Origin: a bacterium
GTDB lineage: Bacteria; Actinomycetota; Acidimicrobiia; Spongiisociales; Spongiisociaceae
Length of the DNA stretch: 55,262 nucleotides
Direction of reading: 5' to 3'
NCBI GenBank assembly: GCA_026710435.1
Contig: JAPOQZ010000052.1
Location: forward strand, 1 to 55,262
Shown here: piece by piece, positions 19,907-27,351 of the stretch
Layout of the letters: the number at the start of each line of letters is the position of its first letter
Position numbering within the stretch: position 1 is the stretch's first letter
The notes under the pieces: generated by a model
The model's database searches: none
The model's input: only the letters and a program-made list of their open reading frames with translations
What the model was told of the DNA's origin: nothing
Program-made: the position numbers and the translations under genes

Positions 19907-20158
19907 CCAAGAATGCAGGTGTACCTCCCCGATGACCTTTACCGGGCCGCCAAGGAGGAAGGGCTCAAGCCCTCCAAACTCCTCCAGGAGGCGGTCCGGG
20001 TCGAGTTGCATCGCCGGCGACTCCTCGAAGCTACCGACTCGTATCTTGCCGGTTTGGTGGCCGATGTCGGGGAGCCCGACGCTGAGGACCTCGCCCGCGC
20101 CGAAGCATTAGCCCACCGGATCGCCCGCAGAATCCACCGGGATCGGGAGGCCTCCTAG
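19904..20158 (+). CDS. VapB-type ribbon-helix-helix antitoxin
   Basis: 84-residue probable antitoxin. The N-terminus MPRMQVYLPDDLYRAAKEEG resembles the ribbon-helix-helix DNA-binding fold, followed by a charged helical tail rich in Arg, Glu and Ala that would wrap the toxin. It is 2 nt upstream of a PIN-domain toxin gene, the usual antitoxin-toxin order. Start at ATG 19904 with a -10 box directly upstream and no Shine-Dalgarno. Inferred role: neutralise the downstream RNase and repress the operon. Confidence 0.85.
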   Translation: MPRMQVYLPDDLYRAAKEEGLKPSKLLQEAVRVELHRRRLLEATDSYLAGLVADVGEPDAEDLARAEALAHRIARRIHRDREAS

Positions 20159-20160
20159 CT

Positions 20161-20541
20161 TTGCTGCTGCTCGACTCCGGTGCGGTGTCCTGGTTTTCTC
20201 GGTCATCCCCGCAGGTGGTGGCCTTGGTCAAGTGCCTGCGGTCCGAGGGTCTATGGCCCCCGACCGTTCCGACTCCGGTATTGATCGAGTCCCTCCAGGG
20301 TGATTCGGCGCGCGATGCGCCGGCTAACCGGCTCCTCAAGACCTGTGAGGTGGAGGAAGCCGTACCGGTGTGGCTGGCTCGGCGTGCCGCCTATCTGCGG
20401 AGGAGGGCGGGTCGGGGCTCCGCAGTCGATGCCCTTGTTGTGGCGTTCGCGGAACCCGGCGGAGCGGTGCTCACGTCGGATACCGGCGATCTCGGTGCTC
20501 TGGCCGGATATGCGCAGGACGTGATCGTGGAGCGGATCTGA
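20161..20541 (+). CDS. VapC-type PIN-domain ribonuclease toxin
   Basis: 126-residue PIN-domain protein; VapC toxins cut tRNA or rRNA. The acidic residues of the metal site are visible: Asp5 in LLLDSGAV, Glu43 in LIESLQGD, Asp90 in SAVDALVVAFA and Asp107/Asp110 in TSDTGDL. The TTG start at 20161 follows the vapB stop by 2 nt. The pair lies within a run of shikimate and translation genes, consistent with later insertion. The target is unknown. Confidence 0.85.
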   Translation: MLLLDSGAVSWFSRSSPQVVALVKCLRSEGLWPPTVPTPVLIESLQGDSARDAPANRLLKTCEVEEAVPVWLARRAAYLRRRAGRGSAVDALVVAFAEPGGAVLTSDTGDLGALAGYAQDVIVERI

Positions 20542-20546
20542 CCGTT

Positions 20547-20552
20547 TACCAT
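20547..20552 (+). promoter_or_regulatory. -10 box of a probable leaderless aroC promoter
   Basis: TACCAT seven nt before the aroC ATG, in the short gap after vapC. No ribosome-binding site is visible between them. Confidence 0.45.
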
Positions 20553-20559
20553 TGGGGGC

Positions 20560-21711
20560 ATGCTCCGATTTCTGACTGCAGGCGAATCGCACGGTCCCGG
20601 CTTGGTGACCATCGTGGAGGGAGTCCCTGCCGGGCTCGAGGTGACCCGGGAGGGCATCGGCCTTGAGCTGGCCCGCCGCCGGCTCGGGTACGGCCGCGGC
20701 GCCCGGATGAAGATCGAACAGGACAAGCTGGAGATCATGGGTGGTATCCGCCACGGGCGGACGCTCGGATCGCCGGTGGCGGTGATCATCCGCAACACCG
20801 AGTGGCCGCGCTGGGAGGAGGAGATGTCGCCCGATCCCGGTACTCCCAAACGTCCCATGACCACGCCCCGACCCGGTCACGCCGACCTGGTGGGGATGCT
20901 CAAGTACGACACCAAGGACGCCCGCAACATCCTGGAGCGGGCATCGGCCCGGGAAACGGCGGCCCGGACGGTGGCCGGATACCTGGCCAAGCAGATCCTG
21001 GCCAGCATCGGAGTGACCGTGGTCAGCCATGTGGTGGCGATCGGGCGGGCGATCTCCGAGTCCGAGCAGCTTCCCACCATCGACGACCTGCCGTCCATCG
21101 ACGCCTCTTCCGTGCGGGCGTTCGGTACTGAGGCCGAGGCAGCCATGGTCTCCGAGATCGAGTGGGCCAAGGCCGACCGGGACACGCTGGGTGGTGTTAT
21201 GGAGGTGCTGGTCTACGACCTGCCACCCGGGGTCGGATCCCACGTCCACTGGGACCGGCGCCTCGATGCCCGGCTGTCCGGGGCGCTGATGTCGATCCAG
21301 GCCATGAAGGCCGTGGAGATCGGCGACGGGCTGGAGAGTTCCAGGCGCCGAGGCTCGGATGCCCACGACCACATCTACTACGAGGACCGCGAGTTCTACC
21401 GCAACACCGACCGTGCGGGCGGTACGGAGGGAGGCATGTCCACCGGGCAGCCGCTGCGGGTCCGGGTGGCTATGAAGCCGCTCTCCACAGTGATGCGCCC
21501 GCTACCGACCGTCAACGTGGTGACCAAGGAGGCAGAGGTCGCATTCCGGGAACGGTCGGACGTTTGCGCGGTTCCCGCTGCCGGCGTGGTGGCGGAGCAG
21601 ATGGTGGCAATCGTGGTCACCCAGGAACTGCAGCGCATGTTCGGAGGTGACACGGTGGAGGACTTCATGGTGAACGTCACCTCGTACCGGACCCGACTGC
21701 TCTCCTTCTAG
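20560..21711 (+). CDS. aroC: Chorismate synthase
   Basis: FMN-dependent last step of the shikimate pathway, EPSP to chorismate. The 383 residues have GESHGPGLVTIVEGVPAG near residue 9, the RASARETAARTVAGY-like segment (ASARETAARTVAGYLAK) near 128 and the FMN/substrate region DRAGGTEGGMSTGQPLRVR near 285. Length is typical. The TAG stop (21709-21711) is the first three bases of repeat B2, as for aroE with B1. Confidence 0.97.
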   Translation: MLRFLTAGESHGPGLVTIVEGVPAGLEVTREGIGLELARRRLGYGRGARMKIEQDKLEIMGGIRHGRTLGSPVAVIIRNTEWPRWEEEMSPDPGTPKRPMTTPRPGHADLVGMLKYDTKDARNILERASARETAARTVAGYLAKQILASIGVTVVSHVVAIGRAISESEQLPTIDDLPSIDASSVRAFGTEAEAAMVSEIEWAKADRDTLGGVMEVLVYDLPPGVGSHVHWDRRLDARLSGALMSIQAMKAVEIGDGLESSRRRGSDAHDHIYYEDREFYRNTDRAGGTEGGMSTGQPLRVRVAMKPLSTVMRPLPTVNVVTKEAEVAFRERSDVCAVPAAGVVAEQMVAIVVTQELQRMFGGDTVEDFMVNVTSYRTRLLSF

Positions 21712-21915
21712 CCCTGATTCTTCATGTTTCCAGACACACCCATGGAAGAAGGCCATACAGGCCATGTCATCGCGACCGGGTTAGGTTTCACCCCTCGGGT
21801 TAAGGTCGCGCCGCGCCGAGAGGGGAGAATCGAGTGGGCCGTAATACCTGGTCAGAAGCTCATTGGCCATGCGCCGTTCGTGCGGCACAGACTCCCGCAT
21901 GAAAAATCGGGGCTA
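21709..21915. repeat. Family B inverted-end repeat, copy B2 (about 207 bp)
   Basis: Starts TAGCCCTGATTCTTCATG (shared with the aroC stop codon) and ends CATGAAAAATCGGGGCTA. It holds the best-preserved family ORF, from the ATG at 21724 to a TAG at 21925-21927, 67 codons. That frame starts MFPDTP and contains PRVKVAP, IEWAVIPGQKLIGHAP and LPHEKSGL. The repeat ends 20 bp before aroK-aroB. Confidence 0.9.
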
Positions 21916-21935
21916 GGGCGCTCCTAGGAGGGCCG

Positions 21936-23456
21936 ATGCAGGATCTCTGGCTCGTCGGAATGATGGGATCCGGCAAGACCACGGTCGGCGAGCCGGTTGC
22001 CGAAGCGCGCGGCATGCGCTTCGTGGACGTGGATGCGTTGCTGGAACGCCGCGAAGGCAGATCCGTCGAGGAGATCTTCCGAGCCGGAGGGGAGGAAGCC
22101 TTCCGGCGGATGGAGTCAGCCGAGATCGAACGCCTCTCGAAGCAAGCAACCGGGATCGAAGCCCGTGTGATCGCCACCGGCGGGGGTGGGATACTCAACG
22201 CCCGCAGCGTCGCCCTCATGCGGGGGACGGGCGCGGTGGTGTGGCTCGATGCGCCCCCGGCTTCCCTGGGCAGGCGTGTCGGCCACGAGCGCCCGCTGCT
22301 TGCAGGCACGGATGTGATCGAGCAGCTGTCGAAGATCCTCGACAACCGCCGGCCTCTGTACGAGACGGCCGCCCATTTCCGGGTGGACGCGGACCGGTCG
22401 GCGGAATCGGTGGGTGCCGAAGTCGCCGGCTATGCCCGTGTGCCGGTTGGGGACTCCTCGGAAGTCCTGATCGGTCCTAGGCTGCCCCTTCGCCTGCTCC
22501 CCCCTTCCCCGCACCGGGAGCAGGCGGTGGTCATAGCCCAACCCGGCGCCATGGCCGTGGCCCACCGCGTGATGGACCGCTTGGCAGCCGAGGCCGTCCC
22601 CACCCTGATCGAGGTTCCGGAGCGGGAGGGGGCCAAGAGCCTTGAGGTGGTGGGGATGCTGTACCGGCGGCTGGCTGAACTCAACCTGGGCCGGCACGAC
22701 ACCATCGTCGGGGTGGGCGGCGGAGCGACCACCGACGTGGCCGGCTTCGCGGCAGCCACATGGTTGAGGGGAGTCGAGTGTGTCCTGGTACCGACGACGC
22801 TCCTCGGCGCGGTGGACGCGTCGATAGGGGGCAAGACCGGTATCAATGTCATGGGCAAGAATCTGGTGGGTGCCTTCTGGCATCCCAGCCGGGTCGCCAT
22901 CAGCTTGGACGTGCTGGCCGCGCTCCCCGAGGGGTTGTTGCGCGAGGGTTCGGCGGAGGTGGTCAAGGCCGGCTTCATCGCCGATCCGCGGATCGTGGAG
23001 ATCCTCGATACTCACGGACTGTTTTTTCCCATGGCCGAGGTGGTGAGGCGGGCGGTGACGGTCAAGGCGGACGTAGTGACCGGCGATTTTCGCGAGGCGG
23101 GGAGGCGAGCCATCCTGAATTTCGGCCACACCATCGGCCATGGCATCGAGGTTGTCTGCGGCCTGCCCCACGGCTACGCGGTTTCGGTGGGCATGGTGGC
23201 CGCTGCGGCGATCTCCGCTGACCGGTACGGATTCGACGAGAACCTGGTCAGGCATCCGCTGGAAGGGTTGGGACTCCCCACCCGGGCCGCCGGCGCCCAC
23301 CGGGAGGTCGTACGCAGGCTTGTATCCCGTGACAAGAAGCGCACCGCCGCCGGGATGCGCATGGTGCTACTGAGGGGCATGGGTGATCCCGTCGTGGAAC
23401 AGGTGGACGGGGACTCGGTGGAACTCGGGCTGGACGCGATCGGCGTGGACCCCTGA
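21936..23456 (+). CDS. aroKB: Fused shikimate kinase / 3-dehydroquinate synthase (AroK-AroB)
   Basis: One 506-residue protein combining two shikimate-pathway enzymes. The N-terminal shikimate kinase (about 1-170) has Walker A GMMGSGKTTVG near 9, DVDALLERREG near 32 and the GGGG loop near 84. The 3-dehydroquinate synthase (about 180-500) has GVGGGATTDVAGFAAATW near 253, PTTLLGAVDASIGGKTGIN near 280, and metal ligands Glu in GSAEVVKAG, His in NFGHTIGHG and His in LPHGYAVS. AGGAGGG lies 6-7 nt before the ATG at 21936. Neither active site shows an obvious loss. Confidence 0.95.
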   Translation: MQDLWLVGMMGSGKTTVGEPVAEARGMRFVDVDALLERREGRSVEEIFRAGGEEAFRRMESAEIERLSKQATGIEARVIATGGGGILNARSVALMRGTGAVVWLDAPPASLGRRVGHERPLLAGTDVIEQLSKILDNRRPLYETAAHFRVDADRSAESVGAEVAGYARVPVGDSSEVLIGPRLPLRLLPPSPHREQAVVIAQPGAMAVAHRVMDRLAAEAVPTLIEVPEREGAKSLEVVGMLYRRLAELNLGRHDTIVGVGGGATTDVAGFAAATWLRGVECVLVPTTLLGAVDASIGGKTGINVMGKNLVGAFWHPSRVAISLDVLAALPEGLLREGSAEVVKAGFIADPRIVEILDTHGLFFPMAEVVRRAVTVKADVVTGDFREAGRRAILNFGHTIGHGIEVVCGLPHGYAVSVGMVAAAAISADRYGFDENLVRHPLEGLGLPTRAAGAHREVVRRLVSRDKKRTAAGMRMVLLRGMGDPVVEQVDGDSVELGLDAIGVDP

Positions 23457-23466
23457 GGTCCGTCCT

Positions 23467-23569
23467 AGGAGGGTACTGAGCAATCCACCAGCGGCCTGCC
23501 AACCGCCGGCATAATTCCCGGGCCGGCGGGCGGCAGGCCCGAGCAATCGTCATTGTTCAGCATCCTCCT
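23467..23569. repeat. Family A palindromic repeat, copy A2 (103 bp)
   Basis: AGGAGGGTACTGAGCAAT to ATTGTTCAGCATCCTCCT, flanked by TA on both sides counting the overlapping bases (23466-23467 and 23569-23570). It begins 10 bp after the aroK-aroB stop and ends 11 bp before efp. Its last T plus the next five bases form TACAAT, the probable efp -10 box. Confidence 0.92.
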
Positions 23570-23574
23570 ACAAT
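23569..23574 (+). promoter_or_regulatory. -10 box of efp, formed at the end of repeat A2
   Basis: TACAAT six nt before the efp ATG. Its first base is the last base of repeat A2, so the repeat borders and partly builds the promoter. Confidence 0.45.
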
Positions 23575-23580
23575 CGGGTC

Positions 23581-24138
23581 ATGGTCTCAACGAACGACGT
23601 CAAATCCGGGATGGCGCTCGACCTGCCGGACGGATTGTTCCAGATAATCGAGCACCAGCACGTGAAGCCGGGCAAGGGCCGGGCCTTCGTGCGCATGAAG
23701 CTCAAGAACCTGAACACGGGAGCCGTCATTGACCGCACCTTCCGCGCCGACGAGAATGTGCCACAGGCGATAATCGATCGCAGGGACCATCAATTCCTGT
23801 ACCGCGATCACTTCGGCTACCACTTCATGAACCTCGAGACGTATGCCCAGTTCGCCCTCCCCGAGGAGGATGTCGGGGAGGCCGTGAACTACATAACCGA
23901 GGGCTCGACCGTGATGCTTTCCCTATACGAGGACGTGCCCATCGGGGTTGAATTGCCGGCGTCGGTCCTCCTGCAGGTAACCGGTGCCGAACCGGCCGTC
24001 CGAGGGGACCGCGTATCCGGCGCCACCAAACCTGTAACCCTCGAGACGGGCCTGGTCGTGAACGCCCCCCTGTTCATCACAGCCGGTGACAGGATCAAGG
24101 TCGATACCCGAACGGGCACCTACATCTCCCGGGCGTAA
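23581..24138 (+). CDS. efp: Elongation factor P
   Basis: Relieves ribosome stalling at polyproline by binding between P and E sites. The 185 residues have three beta-barrel domains: KOW-like N-terminal (about 1-63), with the loop HVKPGKGRAFVRMK whose second Lys is the residue reaching the peptidyl-transferase centre, the central OB domain, and the C-terminal OB domain with ATKPVTLETGLVVNAPLFI near 145. In many Actinobacteria efp lies next to aroK/aroB and nusB, as here. Confidence 0.96.
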   Translation: MVSTNDVKSGMALDLPDGLFQIIEHQHVKPGKGRAFVRMKLKNLNTGAVIDRTFRADENVPQAIIDRRDHQFLYRDHFGYHFMNLETYAQFALPEEDVGEAVNYITEGSTVMLSLYEDVPIGVELPASVLLQVTGAEPAVRGDRVSGATKPVTLETGLVVNAPLFITAGDRIKVDTRTGTYISRA

Positions 24139-24167
24139 GCCCGAGGGATCCGTACCGGCTTGCTGGC

Positions 24168-24557
24168 ATGAGGGGTCGTGAGCCGCGCCACCTGGTCCTG
24201 GAAGCTCTGTACGAGGCGGAACTGCGAGAGGTCAAGGATCCGGCCGCAGGCTTGCGGGGACGGGCAAGACGTTACGTGGAAGGGGTTTCGGCACGGCTTG
24301 CCGATCTTGACCACCGGATCGAGGCGGTCTCGAGAGGCTGGCCGGTCCGCCGTATGGCTGTTGTGGATCGTTCCATCCTGCGTCTCGCCCTTTACGAACT
24401 CCTGTACGAGCCGACACCCACCGCGGTGGTGATAGACGAGGCAGTGGAGATGGCAAAGCGGTACTCGACGAAGGGAAGCGGCGCCTTCGTCAACGGGATA
24501 CTGGCCACCCTGGCGGGCCAGGTGCGGGCGGGCGATACTCGTCCCGACCGCGTTTGA
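24168..24557 (+). CDS. nusB: Transcription antitermination factor NusB
   Basis: All-helical RNA-binding protein that, with S10, binds boxA in rRNA leaders and supports antitermination. The 129 residues open with REPRHLVLEALYEAEL and have the C-terminal signature RMAVVDRSILRLALYELLY and TAVVIDEAVEMAKRYSTKGSGAFVNGIL split across about residues 62-115. ATG at 24168, 29 nt after efp. A boxA-like sequence occurs upstream of the 16S gene in this same window. Confidence 0.93.
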   Translation: MRGREPRHLVLEALYEAELREVKDPAAGLRGRARRYVEGVSARLADLDHRIEAVSRGWPVRRMAVVDRSILRLALYELLYEPTPTAVVIDEAVEMAKRYSTKGSGAFVNGILATLAGQVRAGDTRPDRV

Positions 24558-24703
24558 GAGTACCGTGATTCCCGTTCCGAGCGGCGGTTCTAGCTCTTCC
24601 GCGAGCTGAATACGGACCGGTAGTAGACGGTAGACTTGCTTGATCGGGCCGGGCCCCCTAACCACGGCCCCCTACCTTTGTCCCAACAATCAGGGAGTGC
24701 TGG

Positions 24704-25673
24704 ATGAGACTGCGCAAGAGGATCGTCATATGGGGGCTGGTCGCGTTCGTGGCTGCCGTTGTGGCAGCGCTCGTATGGTGGATCCTGAGACCCGAGGGTC
24801 CCGAAGCCGTCGATCTGGAGGCAGCTATCGCTCGGGTCGAGGCCGCGGACTTGCCGGTTGCCGGATCCGACGCCGCCGACGGGAACACCATGGCAGGGCT
24901 CGAGGGGTCGGTCGATGCCGCTACGTCGACGAGTGTGGGGATGGTGGATTCGGTTGTCACGTCGGCCACTGAGGGGTCGGTTGATGCCGCTACGTCGACG
25001 AGTGTGGGGATGGTGGATTCGGTTGTCACTTCGAGTACCGAGGACCCTGACGATGCACCGTCGACCGAGATCGCGACCAGCGCGGCCACGACGATGGTGG
25101 ATGCCGTTGCGGAGGCTCTGATCGGGGTGTGGACCGTCGTGATATCGGAGGGGGCCGATGCCCTGTCAGCCGAGTCAGCGGTGAGCTTCGCAGGGTACCG
25201 GGTGGTGGAAGTGCTGGCAGGCGGTGTCGACGAATCCACCGTGGTCGGTCGTACGGCCGAGGTGGCCGGATCGATCGAGTTGAGCAGGGCCGCTCTGGTG
25301 GCCGCGACGGTGGAGGTCGAGATGGCGACGCTGCGGACCGACGATAGTCACCGGGACAGCCATATGCGCCAGGCTCTCAACACCAAGGAGTTTCCGCTGG
25401 CCACGTTCACGCTCACCGAGCCGGTGGAACTCCGCAGGGATCTCCGACGGCGAGAGGTTCTCAGGGTCTGTTCAGGGTGACCTCACGATCAGGGGGGTTA
25501 CCAACCGCACCATGTTCGATCTAGATGTCCAACTCGTGGGGGATATCATCGTGGCCGTGGGATCGAGCGACGTGGTCTTCAGCGACTTCGGCGTGACGGC
25601 CCCGATGTCGGCCGCCGTCATCTCGGTCGAGGACCACGGCATCATGGAGTTCCAACTCTTCTTCACACGCTGA
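24704..25673 (+). pseudogene. Membrane-anchored YceI-like protein gene, frameshifted
   Basis: A 258-codon frame (24704-25483) starts with a membrane anchor (about residues 7-28), continues as a Ser/Thr/Ala/Val-rich linker and enters a YceI lipocalin-like domain near residue 138 (LIGVWTV, VGRTAEVAGSIELS, TDDSHRDSHMRQALNTKEFP). After EPVEL near 25432 the frame is lost. The next frame (from about 25434) continues the same domain with GISDGERFSGSVQGDLTIRG to a TGA at 25671-25673. One frame change of +1 (one base inserted or two deleted) explains this. AGGGAG at 24692 is the ribosome-binding site. YceI proteins bind isoprenoid or lipid ligands outside the cytoplasm. A sequencing error is possible. 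Confidence 0.85.
24902..25039 (+). repeat. Tandem 2 x 69-bp duplication in the YceI-like linker
   Basis: Two adjacent 69-bp units (24902-24970 and 24971-25039) encode nearly identical 23-residue segments, EGSVDAATSTSVGMVDSVVT plus three residues (SAT or SST). The unit is a multiple of three, so the frame is kept. It lengthens the linker between membrane anchor and ligand-binding domain. Confidence 0.95.
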
Positions 25674-25706
25674 CCGGCTAGCCGTTTCGGTGAGCGATGA
25701 TCGTGC

Positions 25707-25712
25707 TAACGT
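25707..25712 (+). promoter_or_regulatory. -10 box of the pyrimidine operon
   Basis: TAACGT ten nt before the PyrR RNA element, so a transcript starting near 25719 would begin just before the stem at 25722. No strong -35 is visible. Confidence 0.45.
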
Positions 25713-25721
25713 CTCCGCGAG

Positions 25722-25752
25722 CCTTTAATCCGGTCCGGTGAGGCCGGGAAGG
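25722..25752 (+). promoter_or_regulatory. PyrR-binding RNA stem-loop in the pyr leader
   Basis: Lower stem CCTT (25722-25725) with AAGG (25749-25752), a purine-containing internal bulge, upper stem CCGG (25730-25733) with CCGG (25744-25747), and loop TCCGGTGAGG. The loop matches the PyrR-binding consensus of the form UCCxGxGAGG. The 3' strand of the lower stem contains the AAGG of the ribosome-binding site AAGGAG (25749-25754) of the leader ORF at 25762, so PyrR-UMP binding would hide it. PyrR-dependent translational repression of this type is known in mycobacteria. Confidence 0.85.
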
Positions 25753-25761
25753 AGAACCCGC

Positions 25762-25878
25762 ATGCGCCTCGTCGAAGCGCGGAGGCCGAGCCGCGTGAGC
25801 ATCGGTCCCCGCCGCACTTTGCTTCCCCGCCCCCGCCGGGGCTACCACGCGCCCGGGAGCATGTCGTGCCATTGGTGA
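25762..25878 (+). CDS. Putative 38-codon leader peptide coupled to pyrR
   Basis: Small frame of 38 codons (starts [13 protein letters not shown]) with AAGGAG 7 nt before its ATG, the only good ribosome-binding site in the pyr leader. Its TGA (25876-25878) overlaps the pyrR ATG (25878-25880) as TGATG. The peptide is Arg/Pro-rich and resembles nothing I know. I infer that its translation, controlled by PyrR at the stem-loop, opens the pyrR start by coupling. Alternatively pyrR could start at GTG 25866 with no Shine-Dalgarno and the ORF be chance. Confidence 0.55.
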   Translation: MRLVEARRPSRVSIGPRRTLLPRPRRGYHAPGSMSCHW

Positions 25879-26429
25879 TGTCCGCTGCCGACGTTAGGAG
25901 ATCGGTGACACGGCTGGCCCACGAGATCATGGAAGGATCGAAGGGCGTGCTGCCCGTTCTGGTCGGGATCCATACCAGGGGTGTACCGATCGCCGGCCGC
26001 ATCGCCGAAGCGGTGACGGCCTTCGGCGGCTCTTTGGTCCCCGTGGGAACTCTCGACATCGGCCTCCATCGCGACGACTTGGCCCACCGGCCCACTGCCC
26101 TCTTGGCCGGCACCCGTCTGCCCGTGGACATCACTGACCGCACGGTGGTGCTGGTCGACGATGTCCTGTACACGGGCCGCACTGTCCGGGCCGCTCTCGA
26201 CGCTCTCAATGACTTCGGCCGTCCGGCTCTCGTAAGGCTGGCAGTCCTTGTTGACCGGGGCCACCGGCAGCTACCCATCCGTCCCGACTACGTGGGAAAG
26301 AACCTGCCCACGTCGCCAATCGAAAGGGTCTCGGTCCGGCTTGCCGAGGTCGACGGGGGAGAGGACGGCGTCTGGATCCACAGGGAGTCCGGGCCGTTCG
26401 CGACTGGCCGGAACGGGAATTGTCAATGA
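25878..26429 (+). CDS. pyrR: Pyrimidine operon regulator PyrR / uracil phosphoribosyltransferase
   Basis: RNA-binding regulator that senses UMP/UTP against PRPP and usually has weak uracil phosphoribosyltransferase activity. The 183 residues from ATG 25878 ([17 protein letters not shown]) have [12 protein letters not shown] near 58, the PRPP loop [18 protein letters not shown] near 93 and [21 protein letters not shown] near 127. A PyrR RNA site lies upstream, so it is probably autoregulated. It is the first enzyme gene of the pyr operon, 13 nt before pyrB. Confidence 0.95.
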   Translation: MSAADVRRSVTRLAHEIMEGSKGVLPVLVGIHTRGVPIAGRIAEAVTAFGGSLVPVGTLDIGLHRDDLAHRPTALLAGTRLPVDITDRTVVLVDDVLYTGRTVRAALDALNDFGRPALVRLAVLVDRGHRQLPIRPDYVGKNLPTSPIERVSVRLAEVDGGEDGVWIHRESGPFATGRNGNCQ

Positions 26430-26442
26430 AGGGGGTCCTGAA

Positions 26443-27351
26443 TTGAGCTTTCTTAGCACCAGGGGCATGGCGCGCCCCGACCTCGAGGAGCTTCTCGATC
26501 TGGCCGGCGAGTTCAACGAGGTTCTGGCCCGGCCCATTCCCAAGGTGCCGGCCCTCCAGGGCAAGCTGGTGGCCAACATGTTCTTCGAAAACTCGACCCG
26601 CACCCGGCTCTCCTTCGAACGCGCTACCCGAGCCCTCTCGGCGGATGTCATGAGCTTCAGCGTGGGTGCCTCCTCCGTATCGAAAGGGGAGAGCCTCAAG
26701 GACACCGCCCTTACCGTCGAAGCCCTCGGGGCAGACCTTATGGTGGTACGGCACCGGTCGACCGGTGCTCCCTGGCGGATTGCCGGCTGGGTGGGTTGCC
26801 CGGTCGTCAACGCCGGCGACGGGGCGCACCAGCATCCGACGCAGGCCCTCCTCGACGCGTTCACCCTCCGCCGGCGTTTCGGGAGCCTCGACGGTCTGCG
26901 AGTGGCGATCGTGGGTGACATCCGCCACTCACGGGTGGCCCGTTCCAATGTCTTCGCCTTCACGACGCTGGGCGCTCGCGTGATCCTGGTGGCGCCTCGG
27001 ACCCTCCAGCCGGTCGCGGCAGCAGGCTGGCCGGTAGCCTCGACGGACGACCTCGACGAGGTACTAGGCGAAGTGGACGTGGTCTACCTGCTCCGGATCC
27101 AGGCCGAACGGGGTGGGCTCTCGGTGTTTCCCTCCCTGCCCGAATACGTGTCCCGCTACGGAATGACGAGTGACCGCTTCGCCCGGCTGTCCCCGGAGGC
27201 GGTGGTCCTCCATCCGGGACCCATGAACCGAGGCGTGGAGATCAGCGACTTGGTGGCGGCTCATCCCCGTGCTCTGATCCTCGACCAGGTTGCGAATGGC
27301 GTAGCCGCCCGGATGGCGGTCCTCTTCAGACTGCTAGGAGGTAAACCATGA
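26443..27351 (+). CDS. pyrB: Aspartate carbamoyltransferase catalytic subunit
   Basis: Joins carbamoyl phosphate and aspartate, the committed step of UMP synthesis. The 302 residues contain FFENSTRTRLSFERA near 44 (carbamoyl phosphate site), GDGAHQHPTQALLD near 125 and HPGPMNRGVEI near 257 (aspartate site). The TTG at 26443 has AGGGGG about 8 nt upstream and gives the usual N-terminus (SFLSTRGM). No pyrI regulatory subunit is present. It overlaps pyrC by ATGA. Confidence 0.95.
   Translation: MSFLSTRGMARPDLEELLDLAGEFNEVLARPIPKVPALQGKLVANMFFENSTRTRLSFERATRALSADVMSFSVGASSVSKGESLKDTALTVEALGADLMVVRHRSTGAPWRIAGWVGCPVVNAGDGAHQHPTQALLDAFTLRRRFGSLDGLRVAIVGDIRHSRVARSNVFAFTTLGARVILVAPRTLQPVAAAGWPVASTDDLDEVLGEVDVVYLLRIQAERGGLSVFPSLPEYVSRYGMTSDRFARLSPEAVVLHPGPMNRGVEISDLVAAHPRALILDQVANGVAARMAVLFRLLGGKP

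Noticed and set aside
25427-25445. Programmed ribosomal frameshift in the YceI-like gene
   Set aside because: No slippery sequence or downstream structure is evident; mutation or sequencing error is simpler.
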